64,000 bases of DNA from Candidatus Gastranaerophilales bacterium (lineage in GTDB: Bacteria; Cyanobacteriota; Vampirovibrionia; Gastranaerophilales; Gastranaerophilaceae): assembly GCA_944325185.1 (NCBI GenBank), contig CALUZA010000047.1, positions 1-64,000 of the forward strand. The letters run 5' to 3'. The stretch's first letter is position 1. Every line of letters begins with the position of its first letter. A program made the position numbers and the translations under genes. Below, piece after piece: positions 8,652 to 18,193 of this stretch. Below the pieces are notes generated by a model. The model did no database searches. It was not told where the DNA came from and worked only from the letters and a program-made list of their open reading frames with translations.

Positions 8652-9659
8652 ATGCAACAAGTTTCATATAAAAATAATTTTGAAAATCTGCCTGCAATAG
8701 GATATCGCAGCTCAAAAGACGAGAAAAGAGAGAATATATATAAAACAGAATCACACATACCCAAACAAGGACCTCTTACCGGAGCAAAGGTAGGAATACA
8801 TAAATTTACAAATGATATATTAACTTATTTTCCAAAAGGCTTTTCAGGCTCCAAAAACAGCAGTTTTTATGAATATCTTTCATTAGGTATGGTTCCTTAT
8901 GTAATAGGAAGCGCAATGCTTATTGCCCTATATAGCGCAGCCAACAAAGATTTCAATTTGAAAGACAGAAATATAGCCTCAGGAATAGCAAAACAAGTCG
9001 GAGCGGGTGTAGTTTTATACGGTATAGGCAACTGGCTTTCCAAAAAAATCGCTCATATGGGAATACATGCTTCTACGGGAATTAATCTTGATTGGAAACT
9101 TTTGGATAAAGTAAATGAATTTCCGGAAATTGGCCAAGAAAAAGGTCAAATAAGAACTAAATATCCCGGAATTTTTGATTCTGCAGATTTTCCAAGAAAA
9201 GATAAAACTGCTCTATGGGGAGAATTGGAACATGGAAACATCTATGCTTATGAAGATATGATTTTAAAGAAAGCAGGATATAAAGACAAGCAAAATGCAC
9301 CAAACCAAACAGCATGGCCACTTATAAGACAAGTAAAAGTGAGAACAACTGCTCTTGAAAACATAAGCAAATATATTGTTGCAGCAACAGGGGTAGCTTT
9401 AGGTTCTCAAGAAGCATTTGCAAAAATAAAATTGAAACAACCAAAAAGCATACTAACCGCACTCAAAGATGGTTTCAAAGAACTTTGGAAAGGCACCGAA
9501 AGAAATGCCATAACCAAACATTACGGAAAAGCACTCCTTATAGGCTCGGCTATAGCAACATTATTGACTTGGTTAATCCCTACTATAGGATTTAAATCCA
9601 AACCTCAAACCATGAAGTCTAAAGTCGACACAAAAAGAGAATACGAGGTGGTACAATGA
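8652..9659 (+). CDS. Multi-pass membrane protein, first gene of the GH13 operon
   Basis: This 335-residue protein belongs to no family I can name. About four hydrophobic stretches are visible: around MVPYVIGSAMLIALYSA, GAGVVLYGIGNWL, YIVAATGVALGS and a strong terminal one (LLIGSAIATLLTWLIPTIGF). A soluble segment with charged and Trp/Pro residues lies between the second and third. The N-terminus is polar (QQVSYKNNFENLPAIGYR), with no cleavable signal. ATG 8652 has GGGG six bases upstream; an in-frame TTG at 8637 is less likely. Its stop overlaps the next start (ATGA), so the genes are coupled. It may be a distant paralogue of the next gene's N-terminal region. Confidence 0.75.
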   Translation: MQQVSYKNNFENLPAIGYRSSKDEKRENIYKTESHIPKQGPLTGAKVGIHKFTNDILTYFPKGFSGSKNSSFYEYLSLGMVPYVIGSAMLIALYSAANKDFNLKDRNIASGIAKQVGAGVVLYGIGNWLSKKIAHMGIHASTGINLDWKLLDKVNEFPEIGQEKGQIRTKYPGIFDSADFPRKDKTALWGELEHGNIYAYEDMILKKAGYKDKQNAPNQTAWPLIRQVKVRTTALENISKYIVAATGVALGSQEAFAKIKLKQPKSILTALKDGFKELWKGTERNAITKHYGKALLIGSAIATLLTWLIPTIGFKSKPQTMKSKVDTKREYEVVQ

Positions 9660-12373
9660 CAATAACAGTAAGTCCTATCTTGCAAAATCATTTTAATAAT
9701 AAAGCCGACAATAAAAAACTAAATGCTCACCATGAAAAATTATATGAAGATTTAAAACAACATGCAAACGAAGTTAAACCCAATGAAGCAAAAGCAAAAC
9801 TGGTAAAAAGAGGACCCGTTAGGGATACTATTGCAGCTATTGGTGATAACATTAATGACGGTAAAAACTTTTTTACAGCCGTAAAAACAGGCAAAATGAA
9901 CGATAACAGCCTTGGAAGAATAAACGACTTAGGTATGAAGTTTGGCGCTGTTCTTATAGCATCATTTTTAGCGGCAACTCAAGCCAAAACAAAAACCGAA
10001 ACATTAATGAAATTTATAGGTGGCGGAGCATTTTTTGCTTCAATGTCATTATGGCCAAAAATATTCATAAATCTTCCAGCAAGAATTATCCACGGTTTCC
10101 CTATTGACGAAAAATACATAAGCGCACAGGGAGATAAAAAAGACCTATATCTTGATAACCAATTTATTCCCACAGGCATACATTCAAAAGAACAAAAGCT
10201 TCGCGAAATGAAAAGAATGGGAATTGATCCAAACGAGCCAAATGCGGAAGAAAAATGGTTCAGAAAAAGACAAAAAACAGCTTTACAAAATAGAACTTTA
10301 TGGATGGCAACAGCAGGCTTTGCTACTCCTCTTATGACAGCTCTTTTCTGTGACTTTGCTGAACCTAAAATACAAAATGCAATCATAGACCACAATTTCA
10401 AAAAAGCAAAAAACATATTACTTGATAATAATCAATTAAATGAATTTTTATTAAAACAAACAAACACAACAAATAAAAAAGGTATTCAAAGCTTGTTTGC
10501 AGAATTTGCAGGCAAAGATTTAAATGATGAATTTTATAAAAAACTATCCGGCTTGCTTGAAATTTCAGACATTTTTGACAAATTAAAAGATCAAAACGAC
10601 AGAACCGTTCTGCAAGAATTAAAGTCAAATGAATTAATAGAAGCCCTCAAAGCAATGCGAGAAGAAACAGGCGAACTCAATATAGAAGATTTAAAAGAAA
10701 AGCTTGGAAAAATTAAAGTAGCCACATCGAAAGGGCTTCAAGTTGGTGCCAAAAAACAAGGTTTAGATACAGATACAATAGAAGAAATTGTTTCGGAACT
10801 TGGAAACGAAAAAACTCCAAAAAAACTTAGAGAAATTTTAAATAGAAGACAAATAGGAAGACCACAAATAGACGAATTAATGCCGACATTAAAAGTTGAC
10901 AACGAGCCATTCTTTAAAACAGTTATAAATTACAACGATAATATTCTATCAAAAATAAGAGGAAGAATAAAAGCATATCTTGGATTATTAAATCCTATCG
11001 CAGGTTCAAAAGCAGAATCTGTATATACAAGACAATATAGCAATATAATGCAACACATATTTAAAGCATTGGGTCTTGATGACTATAAAGAACTCAAAAG
11101 AATGAAATCTCAAGGTCTAGAAACAACTGTTGATATATTACAGTCAAAAATAGCAGAAATTGTTGAACAAAAAGACAAAGAATACGCATCTAAACTGCAA
11201 GATTTTATTGATATTACAGCAAAATATTTACAAAGCGGAAAAAAAGATCCCGAAAGCTTTAAAAATGGTTTAAGAAATGCTTTTGGAGATAATTTCCCAC
11301 TTCTTAAAAACCAAGGACAACTTGATGAATTTATGAAATTCATTAAACCTGATGCTACGGGTACCAAAGTAGATCCTGAAAACCTAACTTGGTTAATGCA
11401 AATTATGGAAGATTATTCCAAAAACGTAAAAGAAGCCCCAAAAAGAGCTTCAATTGAAATTCTTTGTCCAATTAATCTCAAAAATGAAGAAATAGCAGCA
11501 TCTAAAAAACTCTTTGATACATCAACAATAATGAAATTATTCTCTGTACATACTGACGATAAGGAAGCTTTCAAAAAAATAGATGCTCTTTCAAGCGCTA
11601 TAACCGCATTTATTGACAGCAAAGATAAAAACGACACAGTAAAACAAAATTTAAAAGAAGCACTACAAAAAGTTCTAGGTCAAAACGCTGATGTTGCAAA
11701 CGCAGGATTTGAAAATTTTGCAACACACATAAAAGAAGGCAATTATGTTTGGATTGATGAATTAATAAAAGGCAGCAACGCTAATCAAGCCTTAACTCAT
11801 GAGATTTTAGGCGGAAAAGAAAAACCAAGTCATCTATTCAATATGCTAAGAGAATACATGAGATTTAAAGATGCAGACATTAACTTCACAAGACTAAGAC
11901 CTTTAATATGCGCTAACTTTGAATTTAGATACCAAAAAGGAATGTTTGCCGGCTTTAGCGAAGAAGAAATTAAAGCCGCAAGAAATCTAATCTACAACGG
12001 CAATATTGCATTAATAAACAATAAATTATCACTACCATATGAAGAAAATGCAAGAAACATACTTAATGCAATATTCAATCCGGAAGTCTTTAAATCCGAA
12101 ACAGCAACAGCAGAAAATATTGCAGATGTCATAGGAGAATTAAAAACAATAATTAATCAACCGTATGACACAAATGTTAAAGCAGTTAAAGCTAACAGCT
12201 TTGCTGATCAAGTAAAAAATCATGCAACAAAACTATTTAACAATAAATCTTGGAAGAAAATATTTATTCCAATGGCAATTGGGCTTGTTGCAGTAACACT
12301 TCTAGTGCAACCTTTATTTGGAAATATTAAAAAAGAATACTCTCAAAACAAAAAAACAGGAGGTGCTAAATAA
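9656..12373 (+). CDS. Large membrane protein with a long helical domain, GH13 operon
   Basis: A 905-residue protein I do not recognise. The N-terminal 250 residues hold about three hydrophobic segments (GAVLIASFLAATQA, IGGGAFFASMSLWPKIFINL, TAGFATPLMTALFC). About 600 residues of charged, helix-rich sequence without cysteine pairs follow, and one membrane span lies at the extreme C-terminus (IFIPMAIGLVAVTLLVQPLF) before a basic tail. The soluble domain is thus tethered at both ends. The start MTITVSPILQNHF shares the SPxL motif with the next protein. GAGGTGG precedes the ATG, which overlaps the previous stop; the next gene starts on the last base of its stop codon. It is probably a scaffold or envelope component; the function is unknown. 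Confidence 0.75.
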   Translation: MTITVSPILQNHFNNKADNKKLNAHHEKLYEDLKQHANEVKPNEAKAKLVKRGPVRDTIAAIGDNINDGKNFFTAVKTGKMNDNSLGRINDLGMKFGAVLIASFLAATQAKTKTETLMKFIGGGAFFASMSLWPKIFINLPARIIHGFPIDEKYISAQGDKKDLYLDNQFIPTGIHSKEQKLREMKRMGIDPNEPNAEEKWFRKRQKTALQNRTLWMATAGFATPLMTALFCDFAEPKIQNAIIDHNFKKAKNILLDNNQLNEFLLKQTNTTNKKGIQSLFAEFAGKDLNDEFYKKLSGLLEISDIFDKLKDQNDRTVLQELKSNELIEALKAMREETGELNIEDLKEKLGKIKVATSKGLQVGAKKQGLDTDTIEEIVSELGNEKTPKKLREILNRRQIGRPQIDELMPTLKVDNEPFFKTVINYNDNILSKIRGRIKAYLGLLNPIAGSKAESVYTRQYSNIMQHIFKALGLDDYKELKRMKSQGLETTVDILQSKIAEIVEQKDKEYASKLQDFIDITAKYLQSGKKDPESFKNGLRNAFGDNFPLLKNQGQLDEFMKFIKPDATGTKVDPENLTWLMQIMEDYSKNVKEAPKRASIEILCPINLKNEEIAASKKLFDTSTIMKLFSVHTDDKEAFKKIDALSSAITAFIDSKDKNDTVKQNLKEALQKVLGQNADVANAGFENFATHIKEGNYVWIDELIKGSNANQALTHEILGGKEKPSHLFNMLREYMRFKDADINFTRLRPLICANFEFRYQKGMFAGFSEEEIKAARNLIYNGNIALINNKLSLPYEENARNILNAIFNPEVFKSETATAENIADVIGELKTIINQPYDTNVKAVKANSFADQVKNHATKLFNNKSWKKIFIPMAIGLVAVTLLVQPLFGNIKKEYSQNKKTGGAK

Positions 12374-14283
12374 TGACAAACATAATCATTAGTCCGCTTA
12401 TAGCACAACAATTAAAAATAAATAGTGCTCAAACTAATTATAAAGCACCTGCAAAAAACACTGATATAAAAGCGACCCCAGCTATTAATCAACAATCAAG
12501 CAAACCGTTATTTTTGAGTCCGCTTTTAAGAGAAAGTATTCTCGCTCAATCAAAACAATTGTTAAATAAAACATCTGCAATAACTCCAAGCACTCCATTA
12601 TCAGGAGTTGAAAACTACAAAAACAATTTAAAATCAATGTTTTTGAGTAATGAAGCTCAAGTTTTAGCAGTCATAATAAGAACAATGAATGCTCAAGATA
12701 CAGACGGAAACGAATTAATCCAAGGAGATGAAAAATCAGGAAATTTAATCAACGCAATAGACAGATTGGATGAAATCAAAAATACCGGATTTAACACTCT
12801 ACACATCCTTCCCATTCACCCCACAGGAAAAACACATGCAATGGGAACAGCAGGCTCATTGTACTCACCTCTTGATTTTCTAACTATCGACCCTGAAATT
12901 GTTGATGAAAACCCTCCTGAAAAATATAAAAAAAGAATTGAAGACATATATTTTCAATTAACAGGTAAAAAACTTACAAAAATGGATAAAAATGACCCTG
13001 ATGTTGCAAAAGCACAGTGTAAACTTTTTATAGAAGAATGTCACAAACGTAATATCAAGGCAATGCTTGACTTACCTTCCTGCGGAAGTGTTGATTTTTC
13101 CAAAGCGCATCCTGAAATGATGGCAGTAGATTCAAACGGAAAAGAAAAAGTACCCCAAGGATGGCAAGACATAAGAATGTTAAGACCATTTAAAAATGAA
13201 GAAACACGCGAATTAAACGAATCAGTCCTTGATATGCACAAAAAATATGTTGATATGTGCATTGAATTAGGTTTTGACGGTATAAGAGCAGATGTAGGAA
13301 GAGCTAAACCTGTTGAATTCTGGAATGTAATAATAAAATACTCACACGCAAAAGATCCTGAATTTGCTTGGTTAGCAGAAACATACACCCATGAAGACGC
13401 TTCTCCGCAAGTAAATATGCCATACGACCGACCAAGAGAACTTCTTGAAGTAGGCTTTGATGCATATTATGGACAATATCACATATTTAACGAATGGACT
13501 CAAGCACAACAACTATATGACTACGTTAAAGAAAATATAGATATGAACAATGAAATAGGAGAACCAAAGTCACTTCTAGGTTCATTTGCAACTCACGATG
13601 ATTCTTCTCCTATGTTATATGGCGGAGCTCCTTGGGTAATGTTTACAAGCATTCTGCAAAGTATGCTACCTCAACTAAATCCATATATAGTTGACGGTAC
13701 ACAAACAGGTGATTATTACATCTATCCTTATGACCACGCAAAAGTAAGAGATACTCAAACAGATAACCATGAATGCACTGTTCATACAGGAAGAATAGAC
13801 ATATTCAATAGATCAAGAAAACCGGGAGGAAAATTCCCCGAAATTGAAAATGTTATAAGAACAGCATTTGCACTAAGAGATGGAAGATATAACGAAATCA
13901 ATAAAAATTCCAACATCAAGTTAAACATGCAAAATGCAAAAGATGTAATTACAAAAGGTTCATTTATAATACTTCCATCAAACAACCCCGAAATAATCTC
14001 ATTTGCAAGACATAAAGACGGAAAAACTTTATTATTTATCGGCAACAGGAACGTAAACAGACCTATTGGCGGCACAATTAATATCCCCGGCTTAAAACCG
14101 GATCAAAAATTTAACAACCTTATGCCCAAATACGGTGAACCTTGCAAATTCCAAAATAATCAAAACGGCAGCATAACAGTTGAAATGGATCCTTCAAAAG
14201 CATGTGTATTTGAAATCGATAATGCTGACATTGAAAAATTATCAGATCCAAAAAATGTTATGCAACAAAAATATCTAAATTAA
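12373..14283 (+). CDS. GH13 alpha-amylase-family enzyme, no signal peptide
   Basis: A 636-residue TIM-barrel glycoside hydrolase of the alpha-amylase clan. The four GH13 regions are recognisable: region I with Asp233 (MLDLPS); region II GFDGIRADVG with nucleophile Asp307 and Arg305; region III LAET with acid/base Glu336; region IV FATHDD with His408-Asp409. The catalytic triad is complete, so activity on an alpha-glucan is expected; hydrolysis versus transfer cannot be told. The first 95 residues are a low-complexity, Ala/Gln/Asn-rich leader without a signal sequence but with SPLI (7-10) and SPLL (49-52). A beta-rich C-terminal domain (about 540-620) follows. GGAGGTG precedes the start. Confidence 0.85.
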   Translation: MTNIIISPLIAQQLKINSAQTNYKAPAKNTDIKATPAINQQSSKPLFLSPLLRESILAQSKQLLNKTSAITPSTPLSGVENYKNNLKSMFLSNEAQVLAVIIRTMNAQDTDGNELIQGDEKSGNLINAIDRLDEIKNTGFNTLHILPIHPTGKTHAMGTAGSLYSPLDFLTIDPEIVDENPPEKYKKRIEDIYFQLTGKKLTKMDKNDPDVAKAQCKLFIEECHKRNIKAMLDLPSCGSVDFSKAHPEMMAVDSNGKEKVPQGWQDIRMLRPFKNEETRELNESVLDMHKKYVDMCIELGFDGIRADVGRAKPVEFWNVIIKYSHAKDPEFAWLAETYTHEDASPQVNMPYDRPRELLEVGFDAYYGQYHIFNEWTQAQQLYDYVKENIDMNNEIGEPKSLLGSFATHDDSSPMLYGGAPWVMFTSILQSMLPQLNPYIVDGTQTGDYYIYPYDHAKVRDTQTDNHECTVHTGRIDIFNRSRKPGGKFPEIENVIRTAFALRDGRYNEINKNSNIKLNMQNAKDVITKGSFIILPSNNPEIISFARHKDGKTLLFIGNRNVNRPIGGTINIPGLKPDQKFNNLMPKYGEPCKFQNNQNGSITVEMDPSKACVFEIDNADIEKLSDPKNVMQQKYLN

Positions 14284-14334
14284 TGTTTTAAAAAATAAAC
14301 TAAAGGGAATAATAAAACTATAAAAGGAAAAGTT

Positions 14335-17300
14335 ATGGATTTATCTATTAAAAAAATAAAAGAAAACAACTTAAAATTTAAAGGTATGAAAGGCTCATAT
14401 ATGCCTGATAATACCCCTATATATAAATTCATTGCTCCACCCTTTGACAAAAAAAATGAAAGAGTAGTTCTACAAGTTATTCTAGCGGACAGAAGCGATG
14501 AAACAAACCAATATGTCCCAAAAGAACAAAAACCATTTGAGTACAAATTTAACTCTGACGAACCTGTAATACTGGGACAAAAAGAAGTTAAAAGTTTTGC
14601 CGAAGGATTTGTATACAGATATAAAATTATTAATAAACAAACAAACACAGCAAGGTATACAACCGATGATTCCAAAAAAATAAAACTAAAAGACGGTAGT
14701 GAATATAACTTAATAGAACAAAACAAAAATTACATAATAACTCCAAAAACAGGTACAATGTATCATACCTTTGTAGATTCTGATGCAATTTTAGAACTGG
14801 GTGAAAAATTAAAAACAGCTGACCCTGATTTTGTTAGAAATCACTTTAATAAACTTGGAGGAAGCATAAAAGGTCTTACCTTTTTATTAAAAAATACAGA
14901 CGAACTTAACGGCTTCAGATACATAATCTCAACACCTGACATAGGAAATGACAGCGTTTCAAGTCACAAATACTGGCCAAATAATCAATACCAATGTACA
15001 AATATTGAAGATTTTAAAGAATTTGTATTTGAACTATACAAAAGAGGTAAAGGCTATGTTGCAGATGGTGCTTTTACTTCACAGGGTATAGAATCACCAA
15101 TGATACAACATATTTTAAAATGGGGAAAATCTTCTCCATTCTTTCATATGTTTAAAATTGACGATACACCTGAACTTGGCATTTTGCCTGATAAAACATA
15201 TAACGACAGCAAAGATCCCTATGAATACATAGCTGTTCGTGTAGTAAAACCTTCAAATTTACAAAAAGGCCCTATATACTTACAATTCTTTGATAAACGC
15301 CTTGTAAGTGACGAACAACTTGAAAAAACGGATAAATTAATAACTGCATACGACAAAAATCCTGATGATCATTACGACATAACTACACATCAAGATTCGG
15401 TAATACCATATTATTTTGAAATCAGCCCAGATAGTGAAAAATTAAAAGTTTTCAGAAAGAAAGATTTTGTGCTATTAAAAGACCTGCACGATAATTTGGA
15501 TGATTTTTTAACTTTTGATTATTTCAAAATAGGCAAAAAAATGGGCGCTAAAAGTGCAAATTTCTGGGAAGGCAACAGAGACATCATAAAAATGAATCTT
15601 TCCAACCCAACAAATCAAAAAGAAAACTATCAAGGCTACATAAATGCAAGAAACTACTTATATGGTGTTGCAAGCTTCTGGACTGAAACAATTCAATCCG
15701 ATTTAATCTTGCAAACAGCTTCAATGGACAACAGGGAAAAAGAAAAAATAGCTAATAACAACGGAATTTCAAGTGCTCAACTAAAAGAAATCAAAAAAAC
15801 GCTTGCAGATATGAGATCCCCAATTTTGGAACAAAACAAAACTGTTGACGAATATATAAGAGAATTTCCTCTGCAATCACTTGAAACTAACCCAAATTTA
15901 GGTGCAATTTTTTCAGAACCCGAATTTAACAAAGAATTTTTATCACACGGAACTTTTGAAAAAATTAATTCAATTGTTCAAAACACTATCAATCAATCCA
16001 TTCCTGATGAATATAAAAATAACGAAGATTACAGAAAATACGTTGTAAAATTATACACTCCTACAATAATCAAAAATATCCTTGCAGGAGCACTTGACCC
16101 CAATTCAATTAAACAAGGCGGACAAATTGACCAAAACATACTAAGAAATGTTTCTCTGCAAACTTTAAATGCTGACAAGGAAACCACTGTTCAAAACGAA
16201 AGAACCAAAGTAATAAGAAAAATAAGCAGTGCTATAAATGAAAAAGCTACAAATGAAATCAAAGCCAAAATGACAGAGGAACTAAATAATATTTCCTTGG
16301 ATGATTTCAAACTCGCAGAAAGCATTGTATTACAAGGCAGAGCAGGTCTAAACTGGAGATTTGACGCAGCTAAAGACGTTGGTGATTTTGACAAAATCAA
16401 AAGTAATCAAGCCTCTCTTGAAACGATTATGGAAGGGGATGAAAAAAGACCCGGCGTAAAAGATTTCTGGACCAATTTCATTTCAAATATCAGAAAATAC
16501 AATCCTTCATCATACATAATTGCAGAAGTTACAGAATTCTGGAATTATGTAAATAACGGTGATAAAGTATCAGAAAGAAATTTTGACCGCAAACTATCAA
16601 AAATGAAAGATTTGCTTCCTGACAGTGAAAAAGGAATACAAGAAAACCAGCTTCCTTATATAAAAGAAAACGAATTCATAAGCGAAATAGGTGCTACAAC
16701 AAGCTCCAATTATACCGCATATTTTAACAGCCTATCAGCAATTTTAGGAGTTAATCCAGAAACATACAAACAAGATATATTCCTTGATGCGGGAAATTTA
16801 ACGCAATTAAAAAACAAAACAGAAAACTATATCAAAAGCGTTCAACCAAATAATGCTCTTTTATCTCACATGTTTGTTGAAAACCACGATAAACCTCGTA
16901 TTTTACACACTCTGCCTTTAGATATGAGCATATTTTCCAAAGACACAATGAAAGATTGTTCTCAAGAACAAAAAGATAATGGCGAAATAAAAGAATTAAC
17001 AGAAAACAGAACAGACTACAATAAAATTTCCGCAAAAGCTGTTGCCGTAGGCTTATTAATGCGAAGAACAATATATCAAATCTATGGAAACGACTATACT
17101 AAAAAAGAAGCTCTTATGCGTTCTCTTAAAAATCTTGTAAACGGCAAAGCATCAGATTCTTCAAAACCAAGTTACAAAAGAGCAGAAGCTTTCGGTGTTA
17201 CCTCTTATGAAATTTCAATAAGAGATTTGTTTAAAAACGCAGGATACAATAACGAAGATGAAATATGGAATTTCCACCACACAATGCTTGAAAAATCCTT

Positions 17301-18192
17301 GGAAATGCAAGAAGGCTTGTGGGAAATTATGGGCGCAATTGTAGGTACTCCTACAATGTACTATGGCAATAATTTTGCACAAACAGGCTTTGAAACTCCA
17401 AATAGAAACGTGTATGTCCAAAACAGAAACCAAGCATTACACGAGATAAAAAACAGAAAAGAATACCGAGATTATTATAATAAAATGAATGCAATTTCAG
17501 GTTTATATAAAGAAAATGGACTAAGTGCACTCAGGGACGGGTTTGCTGTTTCTCTTAAATATTCAAGCACAACCGACAACAACCATCCTGCAGCAATTTT
17601 ATATTTAAGAGAAAAAATTGCAGATTATGCAAGAAACACAAATCAAGACTTTAATGGGGTTATTAATACATTAAGAGAAAAAAGAAATACGCCGGATGAA
17701 TTTAACAGATTTGTAACTCAAGATTTGCAAATTAATCCTTCAAACGGCAACGTTGATATTCTTAATAGAACTTTAGATATGATTAACCCAAGTGACCCTT
17801 CATCAAAAGATTTTGTTGATTTATGGCCAGTCTATAAATATGATGAAAGCGGTTCAAAAGTAATTAGTGTTATTACAAACAATGGCATTCCAAGACGTGC
17901 AAAATCTAATGAAGCATATAACTTTACCAATGAATATTCAGTTAAAGGAATACCCATCAAGGACAATCAGAATAACTGTCCTTTGGAAAATGGCACTATA
18001 TTAAAAAGAAAAGTATATAATTCTCAAGCAAAAAGATTTGTTGATGATGAAAAAACTTATATTGTACGAGATGGCAACATTCAAACAAAAGATGGTAGCA
18101 ATATAATAATTAAAGACACTGTTGCAACTTTCTATGTTCCAAAGAATGATGAACAACAAGTTAGATATAAGGCAAGTGCCGGAATATACTAA
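14335..18192 (+). CDS. Very large GH13-like enzyme with a long insertion in the barrel
   Basis: This 1,285-residue protein starts with a polar leader containing KFKG and has a beta-sandwich-like N-terminal region (about 25-140) as in branching or debranching enzymes. The GH13 regions are spread out: region I YVADGAF (Asp244), region II WRFDAAKD (Asp677, Arg675), region III IIAEVTEF (Glu731), region IV FVENHDKPR (Asp852). All three catalytic acids remain, but about 430 residues separate regions I and II, where normal enzymes have about 60-100. The C-terminal part (about 1130-1285) looks beta-rich. There is no signal peptide. AAAGGA lies six bases before the ATG, 51 bases after the previous GH13 gene, so it is in the same operon. 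Confidence 0.8.
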   Translation: MDLSIKKIKENNLKFKGMKGSYMPDNTPIYKFIAPPFDKKNERVVLQVILADRSDETNQYVPKEQKPFEYKFNSDEPVILGQKEVKSFAEGFVYRYKIINKQTNTARYTTDDSKKIKLKDGSEYNLIEQNKNYIITPKTGTMYHTFVDSDAILELGEKLKTADPDFVRNHFNKLGGSIKGLTFLLKNTDELNGFRYIISTPDIGNDSVSSHKYWPNNQYQCTNIEDFKEFVFELYKRGKGYVADGAFTSQGIESPMIQHILKWGKSSPFFHMFKIDDTPELGILPDKTYNDSKDPYEYIAVRVVKPSNLQKGPIYLQFFDKRLVSDEQLEKTDKLITAYDKNPDDHYDITTHQDSVIPYYFEISPDSEKLKVFRKKDFVLLKDLHDNLDDFLTFDYFKIGKKMGAKSANFWEGNRDIIKMNLSNPTNQKENYQGYINARNYLYGVASFWTETIQSDLILQTASMDNREKEKIANNNGISSAQLKEIKKTLADMRSPILEQNKTVDEYIREFPLQSLETNPNLGAIFSEPEFNKEFLSHGTFEKINSIVQNTINQSIPDEYKNNEDYRKYVVKLYTPTIIKNILAGALDPNSIKQGGQIDQNILRNVSLQTLNADKETTVQNERTKVIRKISSAINEKATNEIKAKMTEELNNISLDDFKLAESIVLQGRAGLNWRFDAAKDVGDFDKIKSNQASLETIMEGDEKRPGVKDFWTNFISNIRKYNPSSYIIAEVTEFWNYVNNGDKVSERNFDRKLSKMKDLLPDSEKGIQENQLPYIKENEFISEIGATTSSNYTAYFNSLSAILGVNPETYKQDIFLDAGNLTQLKNKTENYIKSVQPNNALLSHMFVENHDKPRILHTLPLDMSIFSKDTMKDCSQEQKDNGEIKELTENRTDYNKISAKAVAVGLLMRRTIYQIYGNDYTKKEALMRSLKNLVNGKASDSSKPSYKRAEAFGVTSYEISIRDLFKNAGYNNEDEIWNFHHTMLEKSLEMQEGLWEIMGAIVGTPTMYYGNNFAQTGFETPNRNVYVQNRNQALHEIKNRKEYRDYYNKMNAISGLYKENGLSALRDGFAVSLKYSSTTDNNHPAAILYLREKIADYARNTNQDFNGVINTLREKRNTPDEFNRFVTQDLQINPSNGNVDILNRTLDMINPSDPSSKDFVDLWPVYKYDESGSKVISVITNNGIPRRAKSNEAYNFTNEYSVKGIPIKDNQNNCPLENGTILKRKVYNSQAKRFVDDEKTYIVRDGNIQTKDGSNIIIKDTVATFYVPKNDEQQVRYKASAGIY

Positions 18193-18193
18193 G

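Noticed and set aside
9979-10416. 145-codon open frame on the minus strand
   Set aside because: It lies wholly inside the 905-residue gene and has no ribosome site; its Phe/Leu/Cys-rich composition is that of an antisense shadow in AT-rich DNA.
14280-14726. 148-codon minus-strand frame at the start of the large GH13-like gene
   Set aside because: It runs through the supported start and ribosome site of the plus-strand gene and shows only hydrophobic shadow sequence.
8652-18192. Prophage or mobile-element origin for the membrane/GH13 operon
   Set aside because: Base composition and codon use look like the neighbours, and no integrase, transposase, repeat or tRNA is at either border.
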